A DNA stretch of 64,000 bases from Cristatella mucedo (GCA_009760855.2 WPIO01000129.1:784001-848000), one strand, 5' to 3'; counted from the stretch's first letter, positions 1 to 45,090 are shown. Made by a program: numbers and translations. The notes: a model not told the origin generated them from the letters alone.

Positions 1-190
1 ACACTACGGTGCTCATTCCATGCTACTCACTACCTCAACTGCTCTCCTGACTCAGATATGCTTCTCGCCTTCTCTTTGTTGCATGAGAGGAAGTCTGTTG
101 GCTACCGAATGCGTACCGAAAGGCTTTCAGTGTGCTATACAAAAAAAAACTTCGTAACACCCATATAGTCTTTGTGGAGTAGCAGACGGA
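1..190 (+). mobile_element. LINE A 3' end, continues left of the window
   Basis: The sequence from TGCTACTCACTACCTCAACT to GTCTTTGTGGAGTAGCAGAC matches 13617-13790 of the longest copy. It covers the last codons (YFHATHYLNCS region) and the 3' UTR. Confidence 0.85.
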
Positions 191-229
191 GATCAAGAGA
201 ATCACACAAGTCGTTCTACTCAGCAGCAG

Positions 230-372
230 CCCAGGCTCATAGCCCATGGATAAGGCACTTGCACTCCATAATCCAGTTCGTGGGTTCAAGTACTGCAGCG
301 GGCAATCCTTTACTGTCCACAGAAAGAGGGAGTGACAGCTGCTACAGCTCTTTTGCCGCTTCATAAATGAGG
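230..372 (+). mobile_element. SINE B, diverged
   Basis: The sequence is CATAGCCCATGGATAAGGCA, then GTTCGTGGGTTCAAGTACTG (B box-like), then GACAGCTGCTACAGCTCTTT and ATAAATGAGGCAGCTG. It directly follows the LINE A 3' end. Confidence 0.65.
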
Positions 373-507
373 CAGCTGAATAAGCATTTAACCCTATATA
401 TAATATATGATAAGCAGAACCCTAACTTTACTTTGTGAGCAGGTACTAAGAATGCGGTCAATCAAGCATCTCAATTGAAGCGACCAGGTAGAAGGCAGGA
501 TACTTAC

Positions 508-32783
<32,276 letters not shown>

Positions 32784-34190
32784 GCCACTAACCAAGTTCA
32801 CTGTCAAACAATCGGTCTTCTACCTCCGCCTGGGCTTTGCTCCAAGGCGGCACCTTACTCGCGTCACCCTCATCGAGCCATTACGTTAGCTCCGAATCGA
32901 TCAGGCAACCAGGCGAAGCAGAGCCCATAGGCGCTGCCATTTTGTATCGAAAAGTGCCAATGTCTTTGCAAACCTCAGCATCATGAAGGAATTATTTACT
33001 GGCGCATACAAAACGAAAACTTCAAAAAACTTACACCCGTGGGCCTAAAACCACAGTCCAAGTATTGTCAAATGCCAAACCCACTTTCCTGAAGCTTCTT
33101 CCAATGACAAGCCGACGCAAGCGCCCAGGCGGCGCCGACGCCGGCAGTCGGCCTAAACCCTATGCAAATTGAAGCAGGACTTCGACCAATCCAAACATCG
33201 CACAAGAGGTAGCTACGAATGCTCTTACATAGCCGAATCTCGATCTCGGACGGAGGCCGCAAAGCGTGCGCGCTGCACGTCGCCCGTTAGCCAGCGGCGG
33301 CCCGTGGACTGCTAGCATTTCGGCGGTCTGGGTAGGGAATCCGCCCCACTGCGCGAGCGTTTCCCGTATCCACCTCCTTCCACCATCGGCTCGCCGTCCT
33401 CATCCGATGTTCCGGCTGCTGTGCCTTACCTGGCTGTCGCTGCCGGCGGCTGCCGCGCCCCCAGGCAACGCTCAGGCGGCGGCGAGCGTATTGCTTTACT
33501 GGCGCGCTGCTGCGGCGGCTTCTGCGCTAGTCGGCCACTTTGAGGCCACAAGCGCCGAGCCTCGCAACTGTGCTAATCCTTGCCGACGATCCTCAACGAT
33601 AATCCTCGCAACTGTGCTAATCCTTGCCGACTAGACGCTAAAGATACCGCTCAAGTCTGAGCGCTTAAGTGCGGAGTGCGAAGTACGGAGTACTTCTTGC
33701 GCGCGTAGCACCGGTAAGCGCAGTTAATCTAACGGCAGACAGAGACAACGAGCGCCTGCATCGTCCGCTGCTGCTCAAAGCAGCCGTCCGCTCGGCAGCC
33801 GCCGACGACTGCACGCGTCCTGCGCCCGCCATGGCGCACAACCTGGCGCTCCTGGTCATTATTATTCAGCAACCGCGAAGAATATCGCGGCAGTCATAGT
33901 CCGGCGGCTGCAGTGCGCGACGATTTTGGCATACGGGCGCGAAATTCTCGATGCTATCGGTAACTTCCCCCTTAGTGTGTTGTTCGTCGGGGACCCACAG
34001 TGGAAACTCGAGGACAGCGCCGCAGGTCGCCGTCGAGGATTGCTGGAGCCGAATTACCGACGTCCCGCGTTTGCGAGCGCTTGCGTCGCGGTCATTCCGC
34101 GTCCGGCGGTATCTCTCGCTATACCGAAGGCTTCCCAGCAGTATCGTTTAGTTCTCCTGCTATTGTTGGCTCGGGTGACTTCGTTATGAA
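32784..34190 (-). promoter_or_regulatory. GC- and CpG-rich segment upstream of the GRAMD1 first exon
   Basis: From about 32.8 to 34.1 kb CG dinucleotides are much denser than in the neighbouring introns, ending where a LINE B tail begins. Its position directly 5' of the putative first coding exon fits a promoter and 5' UTR. I see no TATA box I would trust. A plus-strand donor (CACCG|GTAAGC at 33713) hints that a divergent transcript might also start here. Confidence 0.35.
33560..33631 (+). repeat. Direct repeat, 44-bp offset, behind the GRAMD1 first exon
   Basis: CCTCGCAACTGTGCTAATCC plus TTGCCGAC occurs at 33560 and 33604 in the GC-rich segment. Confidence 0.9.
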
Positions 34191-34194
34191 GCGA

Positions 34195-34335
34195 CGGATC
34201 GTGTTGTTTATCAAGCATGATATTACACACCAGTCAATCACGTTTTCCTTTGCAGCAAATGTAAAGCGCCTAGAAAGATATTGAGTTATCTTATGGCGCT
34301 TTATCAAGTGCATTATTATTGTTATTATTTTTATT
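34195..34335 (+). mobile_element. LINE family B 3' tail
   Basis: GTGTTGTTTATCAAGCATGA through GTAAAGCGCCTAGAAAGATA to TTATCAAGTGCATTATTATT. Only the 3' UTR is present. Confidence 0.87.
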
Positions 34336-34453
34336 TGTATCAAATCGTCGCTCTTTCCGGCGCTCACCGTGCGACAGCTACGCTATTAGGGGAGGCCTGC
34401 ACCTGAAACGAGGGATGTGTTCAAGGGGCACTGGCGTACCCCCTGGTCTTGGT

Positions 34454-34855
34454 TAATAATAATAATAATAGTAATGATAATAATATTTGATAAAGCTCCC
34501 TCAGAGAACTCGATCTCTTTCTAGGCGCTTTACATTTGCTGCAAAGGAAACGCGATCGAATGGTTAATGGTAGCATGCTTGATAAACAACAAGAATAACA
34601 TGGTTAGGGGTGACATGCACAGGGTCAGTATGTAAATATGTTTAGTGGCAGCATGCACAGTGTCAGTAGGCGTAAGCACTTAAGGAACGAATCGCAGTGA
34701 CCCACTAAATGCTGTCATAAATGAGGTGCGTTTTTAATTTCTTTTTAAAAGTGGTCAAGTCAGTGGATGTTCTGACGCAAGTCGGGAGTGAGTTCCAGGC
34801 TTTGGGAGCATACGAACTAAAGGCACGGTCTCCGAAGGATTTGAGGTCACATATA
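34454..34855 (-). mobile_element. LINE family B 5'-truncated copy, opposite to its neighbour
   Basis: The complement carries FGDRAF-type, AWNSLP-type and FKK-type C-terminal ORF remnants and the complete tail, ending in (TTA)n at 34454. With the copy at 34195-34335 it forms a tail-to-tail pair about 120 bases apart. Confidence 0.87.
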
Positions 34856-37144
34856 ACATAAACAAGGAACCTGTGATCCTTACAGATGAGTATGAATTAG
34901 ACACTGTCGTTGAACCTTTGTAACAGAGGCAGGCTAGGAATAGTGAACAGTACATAGATTTTCGAGCAGCGAGGGTATTCAACGGTGTAATTGTACCCAC
35001 AGTGGCACTTCGCGTACGAGCCTTCGGTCGACCAATTTTTTACCTTTAGATCAAGCTTAGGGCCTATTGTGTAGATGGCAATACGCCGAGCGTTCGCAGG
35101 ACTAAAGTGTGGTAATACTTCCGACCTGGCTAGAATGCTTGGCAAAAAAGGCCCATTTCCTGATCGGCGAGTCATTGGACAGAGCGATTGACTGCCGTAC
35201 GCTCGTTACGAGACTTTCCGAGTGATCGGCGGTGCCTAATGTCACGTACGCGGAAATGCTTTACGCTTTTGCTATCCGCGACGGTGCTTCCGTGGCTATT
35301 TTTTGAGTTCTATCTATCGGAGCAGTGCGGTCTTCAGATACGCATACATTGCAAGCTTTGAGCAATCACTGCATGCGCATTGTGCACCACCATTGTGCTC
35401 AAAGCTGTTTGCCACTTCCCGCAGTAGTGGGGGGGGGGGTTCTGACCCTCCGCATTGAGGTCAGTGGTTCGGATTAGTTCAGGCTTTTGTGTTTTGTTTT
35501 CCATGAGCACGGCTCGATGCCTTCCAGTTGGATCCACCCGACAAGCCTACACGGCCTAAGGCCTTTTCCGAGCAGCAAACCTTACGAGGCTCTTTCCAGG
35601 TTCGTCCGCCATCTCGGCGCCCGCTCTCGCCCGCCCAGCTCTCGCTCCCTAAGTTTTTTGCAGTCAACGCGCGCTCGTCTGCATCTACTTTTGCCGAGTG
35701 CAACTGCTCATGAAAACCGGACACTTCCCATAAGGCTACTCGTAGCCACAGTAGTCTCATAGCTAAGGCAAACGAGAGACGGCGATGTAGCCAAAGCCGT
35801 CCCAAAGAGCAGACCGCGGGCGAAGGTTAATTTAGCATTTGAAGCCGACATACTGGCGGATATAAGAAGAAGCTGGCAGCAGGTGAGATTTTGTTTAGCT
35901 CCGTTCATGGCTTTCTTGGTATGCAGACGAAATGACAAGAGATTAGGGCTCATGTTTGTCCTATTGCCAGCTACGTAAGCTGTCGCTAGAGCCGCATCGA
36001 CAGCTTAGTTCTAGCTTCTTACTTCTAGTTCACTGTTTTATTTTTTTTTATTGAATTCAAAAAGCTAGGCTTAGCCTATTTTTAGTTTACTGTTGAGTTT
36101 GACTTTTGGTTTTGCTTAGCTCTAGCCACCAGTGTGCAGTCTGCGAGCCAAGTCAGACAAGGCCAGGCATAGGCACAAAGCGGCCGCTCGGGAACGGAGT
36201 CACGCCCCCATAGGGAGCGCGCCGCCGCCGCTCGCTGATATGCTGGCTCGGCCACGGTCAAAATTCAGCCCGACCCCTTAGAAGATACAGCTCCGCGATA
36301 AACTCCTTCCAATGCGCATTTCATTTTCCTTTCGGAAAACTTGGCGGGAATGCAGCGCACACTGTTATAAAACTTGACCAGTTGAACGCAACTTGAAATC
36401 TCAGTTCACGCGAAGTGAAGCAGGACGAATTAATACGCGACCGCTAGGCGGTCTGCCGAGAATTCTCGCCAGCTGGCGGCATTCAGGACTTCGTGAATGA
36501 CTTTTTCGGCTGCCATCGTAGTTCGACCTAGAAGTCGCTTGTCCCTGAGAAACTCGGTTAAATTGCGTGAGCTTATTGGGCCATCGCGACGAGAGGGTTG
36601 GAATTCGTGCATCCCGAAACAAAGGCAGCGGCGGTGCACGCAGGCCCTGAGTCGGTATCCTTGGTCGATAGAGAGCGTTTGAGAGACAGGGTGCTCCGAA
36701 TACCAAATAATCGCGACGCTTTACCTGCTACTAGGTATTTCTTAGCAGCTTAAAAACAGTGTAGTTTGTTCCAGGGGAGATTACCCAAGTCTGATCCGTA
36801 TGAAACTCGCTGCCTACCGCTACCAGCTTCAGCGATGCGCAGTCGCAATTCGGCAGGAGTTTGGGATCGCTATGACTTTCGAGGTCACGAGGGGCAGGTG
36901 GGGGGTGAATCATCCTGCTATGTAGGGTCGTCTATGTGCTAAGCACCACAGCGCTCCGAATCTTCTGGGAACTTCCTCACGAGGATACTTCACGATATTA
37001 TGAGTTAAAGATATAGTATGAACGTATTTTTAATTCGCAGAGAAGCGGAAACTCGTCTTCTTATTCACCGAGTCTTCTGTTGGTAAGAGCGTAGGGGCGT
37101 AGTTTTAGGCTCACCATTTTTCTAGTAAATAAATCTGAGCTTAT

Positions 37145-37297
37145 CTAAAAGGTTGCATATTGGCAGAAGAGCCTTATCGGCTATCACTACCGCCTTCAGG
37201 TGGCAGCTAGGATCGCCAAACTGCTGGATTCGAACCCACGACCTCGGTAGTGAAGAGCGAGCACCTTACCTCCTGGGCTATCAAGACCGCCGAATAA
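37145..37297 (-). mobile_element. SINE B
   Basis: The complement shows GATAGCCCAGGAGGTAAGGT and GCTCGCTCTTCACTACCGAG, the B box GGTTCGAATCC, and the body GATAGCCGATAAGGCTCTTC. Confidence 0.82.
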
Positions 37298-37451
37298 CCA
37301 GTTATCTGGCTTTGCTTTCTAGACAATTTATCAAAAAGAGCTCGAAACGCAGCTTGAGCGTCTCTAGCCATTTTCTCTGGGCCATCACCTCCCAAGAGAA
37401 AATACGTATGAAATGTCGAGAACCTTACAAGTGAGTGAGTAATAAACTCTA

Positions 37452-38045
37452 ACAACCTCAATCCTTATATCCTCTGGAGACCATGCATTTAGTTCATATG
37501 CTCCCAAAGCCTGGAACTCCCTCCCGACCTGCGTCAGAACATCCCCTGACCTGACCACATTTAAAAGGAACCTAAAAACACACCTATTTAGGACAGCATT
37601 TAGTGGGTCCCTGTGATTCGTCCTTGATGTGCTTATGCGTGCTGTCACTGTGCATGCTGCCACTAACCACATTTGCATGCTGACCCTGTGCATGTCACCC
37701 CTAACCATATTATTCATTTCGCTTGTTTTTCAAGCATGATTTTACTTACCATTCAATTGCATTTCACTTTACAGCAAATGTAAAGCGCCTAGAGAGAGAT
37801 TAAGTTCTCTGAGGGCGCTTTATCAAGTGAATTATTATTATTATTATTATTATTAATTCAGATGATCCAGAGAAACGCGAACCATCTTTGCATTCTGACC
37901 AATTGTGTCGCCTCTAACCATGTTATTCTTGTTGACATTGTGCATGCTATCCATACGATCGTGCTTCCTTTAATGCACCTGTATAATGCATAACTAGAAA
38001 TTAAGTTCTCTGAGGGTGCTTTACAAATGTATTATTATTATGACC
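37452..38045 (+). mobile_element. LINE family B copy followed by a second tail
   Basis: 37452-37855 holds the C-terminal ORF segment and complete tail, ending in (ATT)n. 37860-38045 is a more diverged 3' UTR with TAACTAGAAATTAAGTTCTC and TTTACAAATGTATTATTATT. These are two insertions end to end, with a (CT)n array following. Confidence 0.82.
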
Positions 38046-38051
38046 CGTCTA

Positions 38052-38055
<4 letters not shown>

Positions 38056-38124
<69 letters not shown>

Positions 38125-38178
38125 TCTCTCTCTCTCTCTCTCTCTCTCCACCTATCTCTATCACTCTCTCTCTCTCCC
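38056..38178 (+). repeat. (CT)n microsatellite after a LINE B tail
   Basis: CT run with CTTCT and CCACCTATCTCTATCA breaks. Confidence 0.97.
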
Positions 38179-38949
38179 TACCAAGCGTTAGGATAAAAAA
38201 CAAAGAGCTGGAGTCAAGTATTGCGAAATGGCTTTATAGTCGATAGTTCAGATCCTATCGCAGGGTAACGCGAACCACGACGTTGGTCAATTATATCATA
38301 CCTTCATAGCGTGAAGCAGCCATAATGAGGAAATTAGGAGTATCTCATATTTGAGCTGTTATCCAATTAGCTTCATAAACCCCAAACCCCCTTCTGCCAT
38401 AATGTGACAGCCCTCGTCGGGCTGGCACGACAGAGCAACTAGCCTGCTGGCTCCAAAACCAAGGAGGTATTCTGCAAACCACACCGGCCTAGCCCAGTAT
38501 ACGCACTCTAGGCGGTAGCCAGCGTCAAGGGATCTAGCCTTCTCTGTACTCTTTTGGCAGCCCCTATATTCCATGCATGCATTGTTTTTGAACTTTCGAG
38601 CTATTGTTCGTTCCGAACCCACCCGACAGCTGGCGGCAGTTTGTAGTAGATGTTAGATGGGTGTCCCCACAGATGCCGCCAACGCATGGGTTTGGGCCGG
38701 ACTGCCGAGTCATCTGCCGCAGTGCTCGCCGGCTGATGTGCCATGTTCCCTCACGCATAAGTGAATCAATGGTTTGGAGATTTTTTTTACTAATCTCAGC
38801 TTTCATCTAGTGTGCTTTTTTATCGCACCCCGCAATACTTGGTGCATACCACAGTGCAAAGCAGGGCTTCAAAAGAAGCTTAATCTATCATAAGGCACGG
38901 AATCTCGTTTTTACGAGTATGCTTGTCTAGAGCTGTTTATTTGGAAGGT

Positions 38950-39089
38950 GCCGAGCTGGTTTGGTCCAGCGGTTAAGGTGCTCGCCCCCCCCCCCGACCA
39001 AGGTCTGGCTGAGGTCGTGGGCTGGAGCCCGGAGGCATATGTGAAGCGCCTGAATAGAGATTAAGTTCTCTTGGGGTGCTATACAAATG

Positions 39090-39093
<4 letters not shown>
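38950..39093 (+). mobile_element. SINE A, best preserved copy
   Basis: It starts GCCGAGCTGGTTTGGTCCAG and continues CGGTTAAGGTGCTCGC; TGGTCCAGCGG is a good Pol III A box. A C-run precedes GACCAAGGTCTGG, then GGGCTGGAGCCCGG (B box, altered) and the shared GCGCC...GTGCTATACAAATGAATTA tail run directly into (TA)n. Confidence 0.9.

Positions 39094-39131
<38 letters not shown>
39094..39131 (+). repeat. (TA)n at the SINE A 3' end
   Basis: About 19 TA units continuous with the SINE A tail. Confidence 0.97.
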
Positions 39132-39134
<3 letters not shown>

Positions 39135-42100
39135 AGAAATAAGCCTTTTTGCTCGTTGCGAAATGCCACGGCCTATTTGAAGTACAGTAGAGCAGCCCAA
39201 TTGTGCCAGACTTTGTGCGGGGGGGGGGGGGGTCACCTGCTCAGAAACACTGGGAATGAAATTGCTCGAGCCTGTAGCGTGATCTTATTCTAAGCATCGT
39301 CATTGGAAATTGAGCTAGCACTTCAAGAATTTAATGTCGCTTGTCTCTTAACGTCTGCTATCTGCTTCTTTAAATGCAATATCTGCTTTTTTGAAGCACA
39401 AAATGTGCTGCTCTACTCCTGTAATTCAACTGAATTGAATCTGATATTACAACGTCAAGGAGTGTTGCCAATCCTGTGAAGTCACTTCCATTATCCAAGA
39501 AGAGCTGTAGACCTCGAACAGATCACATGACCGGGCCAGCCCAGCTCCACATAGCACCACTCAGTTTCGCCAATGGCCTCGGATATTCAAAAGCACTGTT
39601 TCTGTATTTCCACGCTCTTTATCTCGATCATCCTTTCTTCCTGTCTCTCTTTTTTGAGCGTAGCAGTGATTACTCTCACTGTCACTTCTTTTCTTAGACA
39701 GCACACCGCATTTACAACCGAGCGGAGCGTTTAGCAAAAGCCCTCACAATGAAAGCTTGCCTACTCTTGTGGTCCGCCGTTCGATATATCCTGTCCTCGC
39801 GAATTTTTAATCGTTTTAGCGTATTTGGTTTAGCATCAAAAGCTCTGTAGAATCAGCCTTGGCTCGTCACTACTATTTCAATCTGCATATCGCACTATAT
39901 GCAGCTACAATTAAAGTAGTTATTCGGAACAGTTATATTTCAGACGAAAGCTAAAGAATGATTCAACTGATAATCTATCTGAAGTTATTATCAAGATCGC
40001 ATGGGAGTTCGTGGCTTTTTACTTAGAAAGACCTGAGCAGCTTCATGTGCTGGCTCCTCAATCTACCATTTGTGTAAAAACTCTAAAAGTGCCGGTTGGT
40101 GTCTTGTACCTACTTTTTGGTTAATTTATTAGTCTTTTGAGCGGTTATCTTGGTTAGGCGTTATCTTCTTGCGTGCATTGAAATAAAGATGCTCTGCAGG
40201 CGAGCGCAATGTGGCAACGTGGATGGAGAAAGCCCGAATAAGCGAAGGCATTTTAGGCATTGGGCAATCATAAGTAGTACATCTCAACGATGTCTGTGCT
40301 TTCAGCTGACATAATAGGTCAATGTAGACTGCTTGAGTGTAAAGCGGAATATCCAAGACGTAGGTCAAAAATTCAATTTTTGGAAGTTTGCCTCCTAAAA
40401 TAAAACATGTTATAAATGCAATTCAAAGTTTTATGATTGACTTATGACCGGAACATGATTAACAAACTGTAAGACATGCCTACACCGAAAGTAATATATC
40501 TAACTCACTTAATAAGATCTTCGGTTAATACAAGGCCTGCAGAGTGGCGCTTATCTGGAGAATTTTGTAACAAACCTAAGCGGACACCGGACAATCACTT
40601 GAAACTATGGAATACGTGAAACATTTTCTAAATAGTGATTCGCCCTTAAGGTCAAACTCCAATTGATAGGTATGACAATCCAAAAGCGTAAACACGAACC
40701 CGCCAACCCCAACTCCACCCCTTAGGAAAGAGCCCTGATTCGGCGAACGGTTATCCCAGGCTATTCGTGCTTTTATTCTTACAATGTGTTTGTTTACATG
40801 CGTCGTGAGACAACACATTCCAACCCGGCTAAGCAGAAGTGAATTGCAGTCGGCAACTAAACTATGAAGAGCTGTTATGCAATTTACAGCAGCCGGGACC
40901 TTGGTAGCAAGTCCATTTTCACCGAACCAGTTGGGTGCTGGGACCGCGTATCCATTTCCTGCTGTTGGACGTTTGCGAAGAGACAGTGCCGCAGTAGTTA
41001 GGGGTCCCCAGCAAAGGTACTGGATTGAACTAACGCATTGTGGGAATTCAGTCGGCAAATTTCGATTTAGTTGTATTTTAATGGAAATGAAGTTGAATTC
41101 AGCTTTTAATTTTTTCGTTTATAACTGCGATTGTTACGGCGCATCTGCCACTGCGATCCGCCACCAAGGCGCTAACGGCGGCCGATGCATCGCCTACCCT
41201 GGGCGTCTTGGCAGGGTGAGTTGGTGAATCCCAAGAGTCTTGTAAGGCAGATCAAGCCCTAAAAGTATGCATATATCTATATAGTGAATTGTTTTCGCGA
41301 TGCATAGTGCTGGCGTACTTGGTGTCTAGCATGCCTTCAGCCGTCCCTTCTCCGCCCTATAGGTTCCGCTGTTGTCAGCTGCCAGCCCTTGCAGATGTCA
41401 GACCTGCCAGAATGGTGATCCGATCGACTTGAAGTTTAGAAAGTGTGATTTTTACTTCTACAGCGTTGCAGACGTCTCTAGTGCATCTTGGACCTTTGCA
41501 GATTGCTTTGGAGATTTGCATGTTTAGAAAGATGGCCGTTTGTCTACCTCAGCGGTTGGTCCACATGCTGCTTGGTATGAACTTAAAATTTCTTACACAT
41601 ATATCGAGTAATTCGGGCCTTTTCATAATAGTTGGCATGCTCTGACAACCTCCGTTGCCTTCTCAGAGTGTTTTCCATACTGTCGTCTTCGGCACCTTAT
41701 AAGGTCTATAGCTTGGCCGATATCCAATCGACGTTAAATTTAGAATATGATATGAACTCTGGTGGGGCTTCATGAGAAACTATTCATCTCGGCTGTGATT
41801 TTTGCAATTATAGCTATACATGTCCTTTTATGTCCATGAACTTGGTATTGCTGATTTATTCATAGTTTGACGTGGCAAATTCATTTCTAGGTGGATCATA
41901 TGTAAGGCTCGGTGTCCTGCGTCTTTTGAGGGGTTTTTGCAGTTTTGTACAGTGCGCAGTATCGAATCTGTTTATTTTTCAAGACTGACATGTTTAGTGA
42001 ACACGGTGACCCTGAATCGCACGCAGGTCATCAGAAGGACAGCATGACAGCTAGGGCTACATCAAAAGATTGCTGCTGCCACTCTTGCTGCTTGTGCCAA

Positions 42101-42699
42101 CTTTTATGACTACCATTCTTTCGGTTCATGAGAATAATAGGTAAATTTACTTAAGGGAGATAAATCCCATAGCTTGCTGGGAAGCAGAAGTACCCACTTC
42201 TCGACCATTCAGATACAGGTTTCCAAGGGAAACGAAAGCCGTAGAACAGATACATCAAACCCCTCGGGCAGTATTTAGGCGTCATAATTGACTTGTCTGA
42301 TCAACGGAGCATTTTCTTTAGTCATCTAACAAAAAAGGGCTTGCTATTCTACTTTGGAATCACGAGTAACATCAGTTCATTTCCGTACTGTTTGGAGTCT
42401 GGGGTTGGCAAACGCTTTGTGTCCCGGTGTTTCGAGACTGATCCGATTGCAATTGACTCGGCCTGAAGCTAGCTAGATCGACCACCTTAATCCGCCAAGA
42501 AAACTCGGATAAAATTGCAGTGATCCATGTGTCATGATATTGTGTATAGTGCATACTCTAATAATGAAACAAAGCTCAAAGATAAAAGGCCTAGCTAATT
42601 TAAACGTTCGCAAGTATATGCGTACTTGTGCGTGCGCATTGAAATGTGTGCAAAGCACACATACCCCTGTCACCTGTAAATGCAAATCGATAAGTATTT

Positions 42700-42955
42700 C
42701 TGTCTGTAACTCCACAAAGCAGCAAAGACTATGTGGGTGTTTCTCAGGAGTTTTGTACAGTGTACTCGAAGCCTAAGCGGCATTCGGCATTCGGTAGCCA
42801 ACAGACTTCATCTCACGAAACAACGAGAAAGTGAGAAGCATAGCAGAGTCAGGGGAGCAGTTGAGGTAGTGAGCTGCACGAAAGTACTAGCTCAGGACTG
42901 CTGAAAGGGATGTGCCATAGTCGGTAGCAGGTGAGTCGGCGTCGTTCCGTGAGAA
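42700..42955 (-). mobile_element. LINE A 3' end fragment
   Basis: The complement carries the terminal ORF segment (SYSPAADYGxxF, CYFHATHYL-like) and the tail CTTTGTGGAGTTACAGACAG. It is 5'-truncated, with small internal insertions. Confidence 0.8.
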
Positions 42956-43611
42956 ATTTATAAATATTGAATATATGAATATAAACTGCATATAGATCCA
43001 AGTATTGGTGTATACCATGTGTGCATCAAGTTGCAGCGACATAGGGAATTAAAGCCTTGCAAATGGTGGTACAAAATTGCACATTAATTTGCAGTCTGAC
43101 AATCGTTTCGGAGCGCTGTGCGGTAATAGGTCACTGGAAGAAATACTTTGTGCAATATGCAAATGATAACAATGCTGGCACAGAAAGGGTATAGGTGTTC
43201 AAAGTACAATTATGGAAACAATTACCAGTTGAACACTGAATGTTAATATGCAAAGGCAATGGACAAAATTCTTGGGTCACGGTCAGTACGAAGACAAATA
43301 AAATGTGTGGGTTGTGAAGTATGGAAACACTAAATGTGAAGAGCCTATGAAGTAGTAAGACTATCGACTGAGACGGCAGATCAAGTAATACAGCGACTCG
43401 CAACTCATTCGCTACAATTGATATCGTCCTAGAAGATACACGTTTTCAGATTAAAGCCCAGCCAAGTCTTGAAGGCTACAGCGAATCGAAGGCAGGGCCG
43501 AAAGATGGGATCTGGGATCGAGGAGCTTCTGCAATTTGATTTCGGCTATACGAAAATTGGCTCATGTCGCAATCGCGATTGCAGTCTTAATCTCGATAGG
43601 GCTCAGCGTCT

Positions 43612-43672
43612 CTAAATTAGATTTATTAGAGCGTCGATTAGATTTAGATTAGATTTAGATTAGGATTAGAGC
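43612..43672 (+). repeat. TTAGAT-type short repeat
   Basis: Interspersed TTAGAT units (GATTAGATTTAGATTAGATT). Similar to but not the telomeric TTAGGG; probably ordinary low complexity. Confidence 0.85.
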
Positions 43673-44346
43673 GTCCGGAGCCCCAGCTAACTTCAGCGGC
43701 GGGCGAGAAATAAATGGCAGCACGAAATCTACTGCTCCACGCACATTCCTCTGTGAGTAAGAATAGGAAGGACGCAGAGCTTTCGACGAATGCTAGCAGT
43801 CTCTGGCGGTCTCTGGACAATTAACTTCAAAGAACCACTGCCACACACATACCGTGCGTCGGTGACTGAGTATATGGCAAAAGAGTCACACAGATTGATG
43901 CTTATTACGTCGCACAATATCCAAAATATCTTGGATTTTGGTCGGCGAAGGGCTTACTGTTTTGCTTCCTGCTTCTCTGCATTTGAGCAGCGGTGAAGTT
44001 AGAAGGGTGGTTTGAATGGCGCTCGCTGGCGTGTTTCCTGCGATGGGCACGGTAGTTGCCCCAGCTGGGAGCCGTTTCAGCCCCAGCCGAAGCAGCCTAC
44101 TACGGTGACTGTGCCTGTGGAAGGATAAAAACCACTTCACACTCTTATCGAAACACCGTTTAGCACTCTGGAGTAATGTATATTCAACTCGCTTTGAGAA
44201 GCCCGTGTACCCGCGAGGCAGTCGTTGCCTTGCAATGGGCACAGTAGCCATTGCAGGCTCCACCATCAGAGCAGATGACGTATTTAGACGGGACGGGGTT
44301 ATCCTCTTTGATACCATCCACCCCACGGGCCACGTAACTATATAGT

Positions 44347-44457
44347 CACCCTGACCAAGGTCTCACTGAGGCTGTGGGCTCGAGCCCCGAGGCATATGTG
44401 AAGCCCTTGAATAGAGATTAAGTTCTCTTGGGGCGCTATACAAATGAATTATATATT
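44347..44457 (+). mobile_element. SINE A, 5'-truncated
   Basis: It begins CACCCTGACCAAGGTCTCAC, has the B box GGGCTCGAGCCCC and the complete tail GGGCGCTATACAAATGAATT. The A-box half is missing. Confidence 0.85.
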
Positions 44458-45048
44458 TTCTTCATAAAACAATTAGTAAATTTTAAAGTTAAAGGCATTC
44501 TGTACCGAAAGTGTTGTGCACGAGGCAATCAATGCCAGGATCGAGCATTCGACGCATAAAAAATTAAACGCGTTTGCTTGCCATGAATTCCTGATGCATT
44601 CAAAGGTATATGTAAGTTTTATCATTGCTCCTCTAAGAGGTCTACCTTGGTGTGCTCACTTGTAGATGCTAACGTACGAGCTCACACTCCTTCTGTTTCT
44701 GATGAGGCTGCCTTACACTTTGCTTAGGCACTGCACTTCGTAAGTGTAATACGTCTAAGCAAGATAATCTCGCTTCAAAATAAGGACTTTGCACATGCTA
44801 GCGCTGACAATGGCATTTCTGTTTTGAAAAACATTTCCGATGCACTTTTGCTTTCCTTTACCGCTGGTGCCTTTATCGAGGGATTAGTGTTACTGCGAAG
44901 CACCAATACTCTAATCTAACATATACGCACGACCATGTACGCTACCACAGTGACTGACTTCACGTTTCGTGCAAGCTCTAGCCGAGTTTTGTGAACATTT
45001 TTGTGAGGCATCTCGCTTCGCTCGCGAATCAGAGTAATATACGGGATA

Positions 45049-45058
45049 TGTATATATA

Positions 45059-45090
<32 letters not shown>
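45049..45090 (+). repeat. (TA)n(TATG)n microsatellite flanking the MITE
   Basis: TATATATATA followed by repeated GTAT, ending six bases before the MITE left end. Confidence 0.95.

Larger units (their letters stand above)
34856..42699. other. Intergenic stretch without recognised genes
   Basis: Between repeat copies (SINE B 37145-37297, LINE B 37452-38045, SINE A 38950-39093) I see only short ORFs. 35480-35960 and 36180-36260 are CpG-rich. An 81-codon minus ORF at 35708-35953 has no recognised motif. Confidence 0.6.

Noticed and set aside
35479-35953. Overlapping minus ORFs of 81 and 108 codons as a small mitochondrial-type protein
   Set aside because: Some resemblance in length and start to small assembly factors, but no diagnostic motif, and two frames are equally open in CpG-rich DNA.
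43612-43672. Interstitial telomeric repeat
   Set aside because: The unit is TTAGAT/TTTAGA, not TTAGGG or TTAGG, and it is short and irregular.
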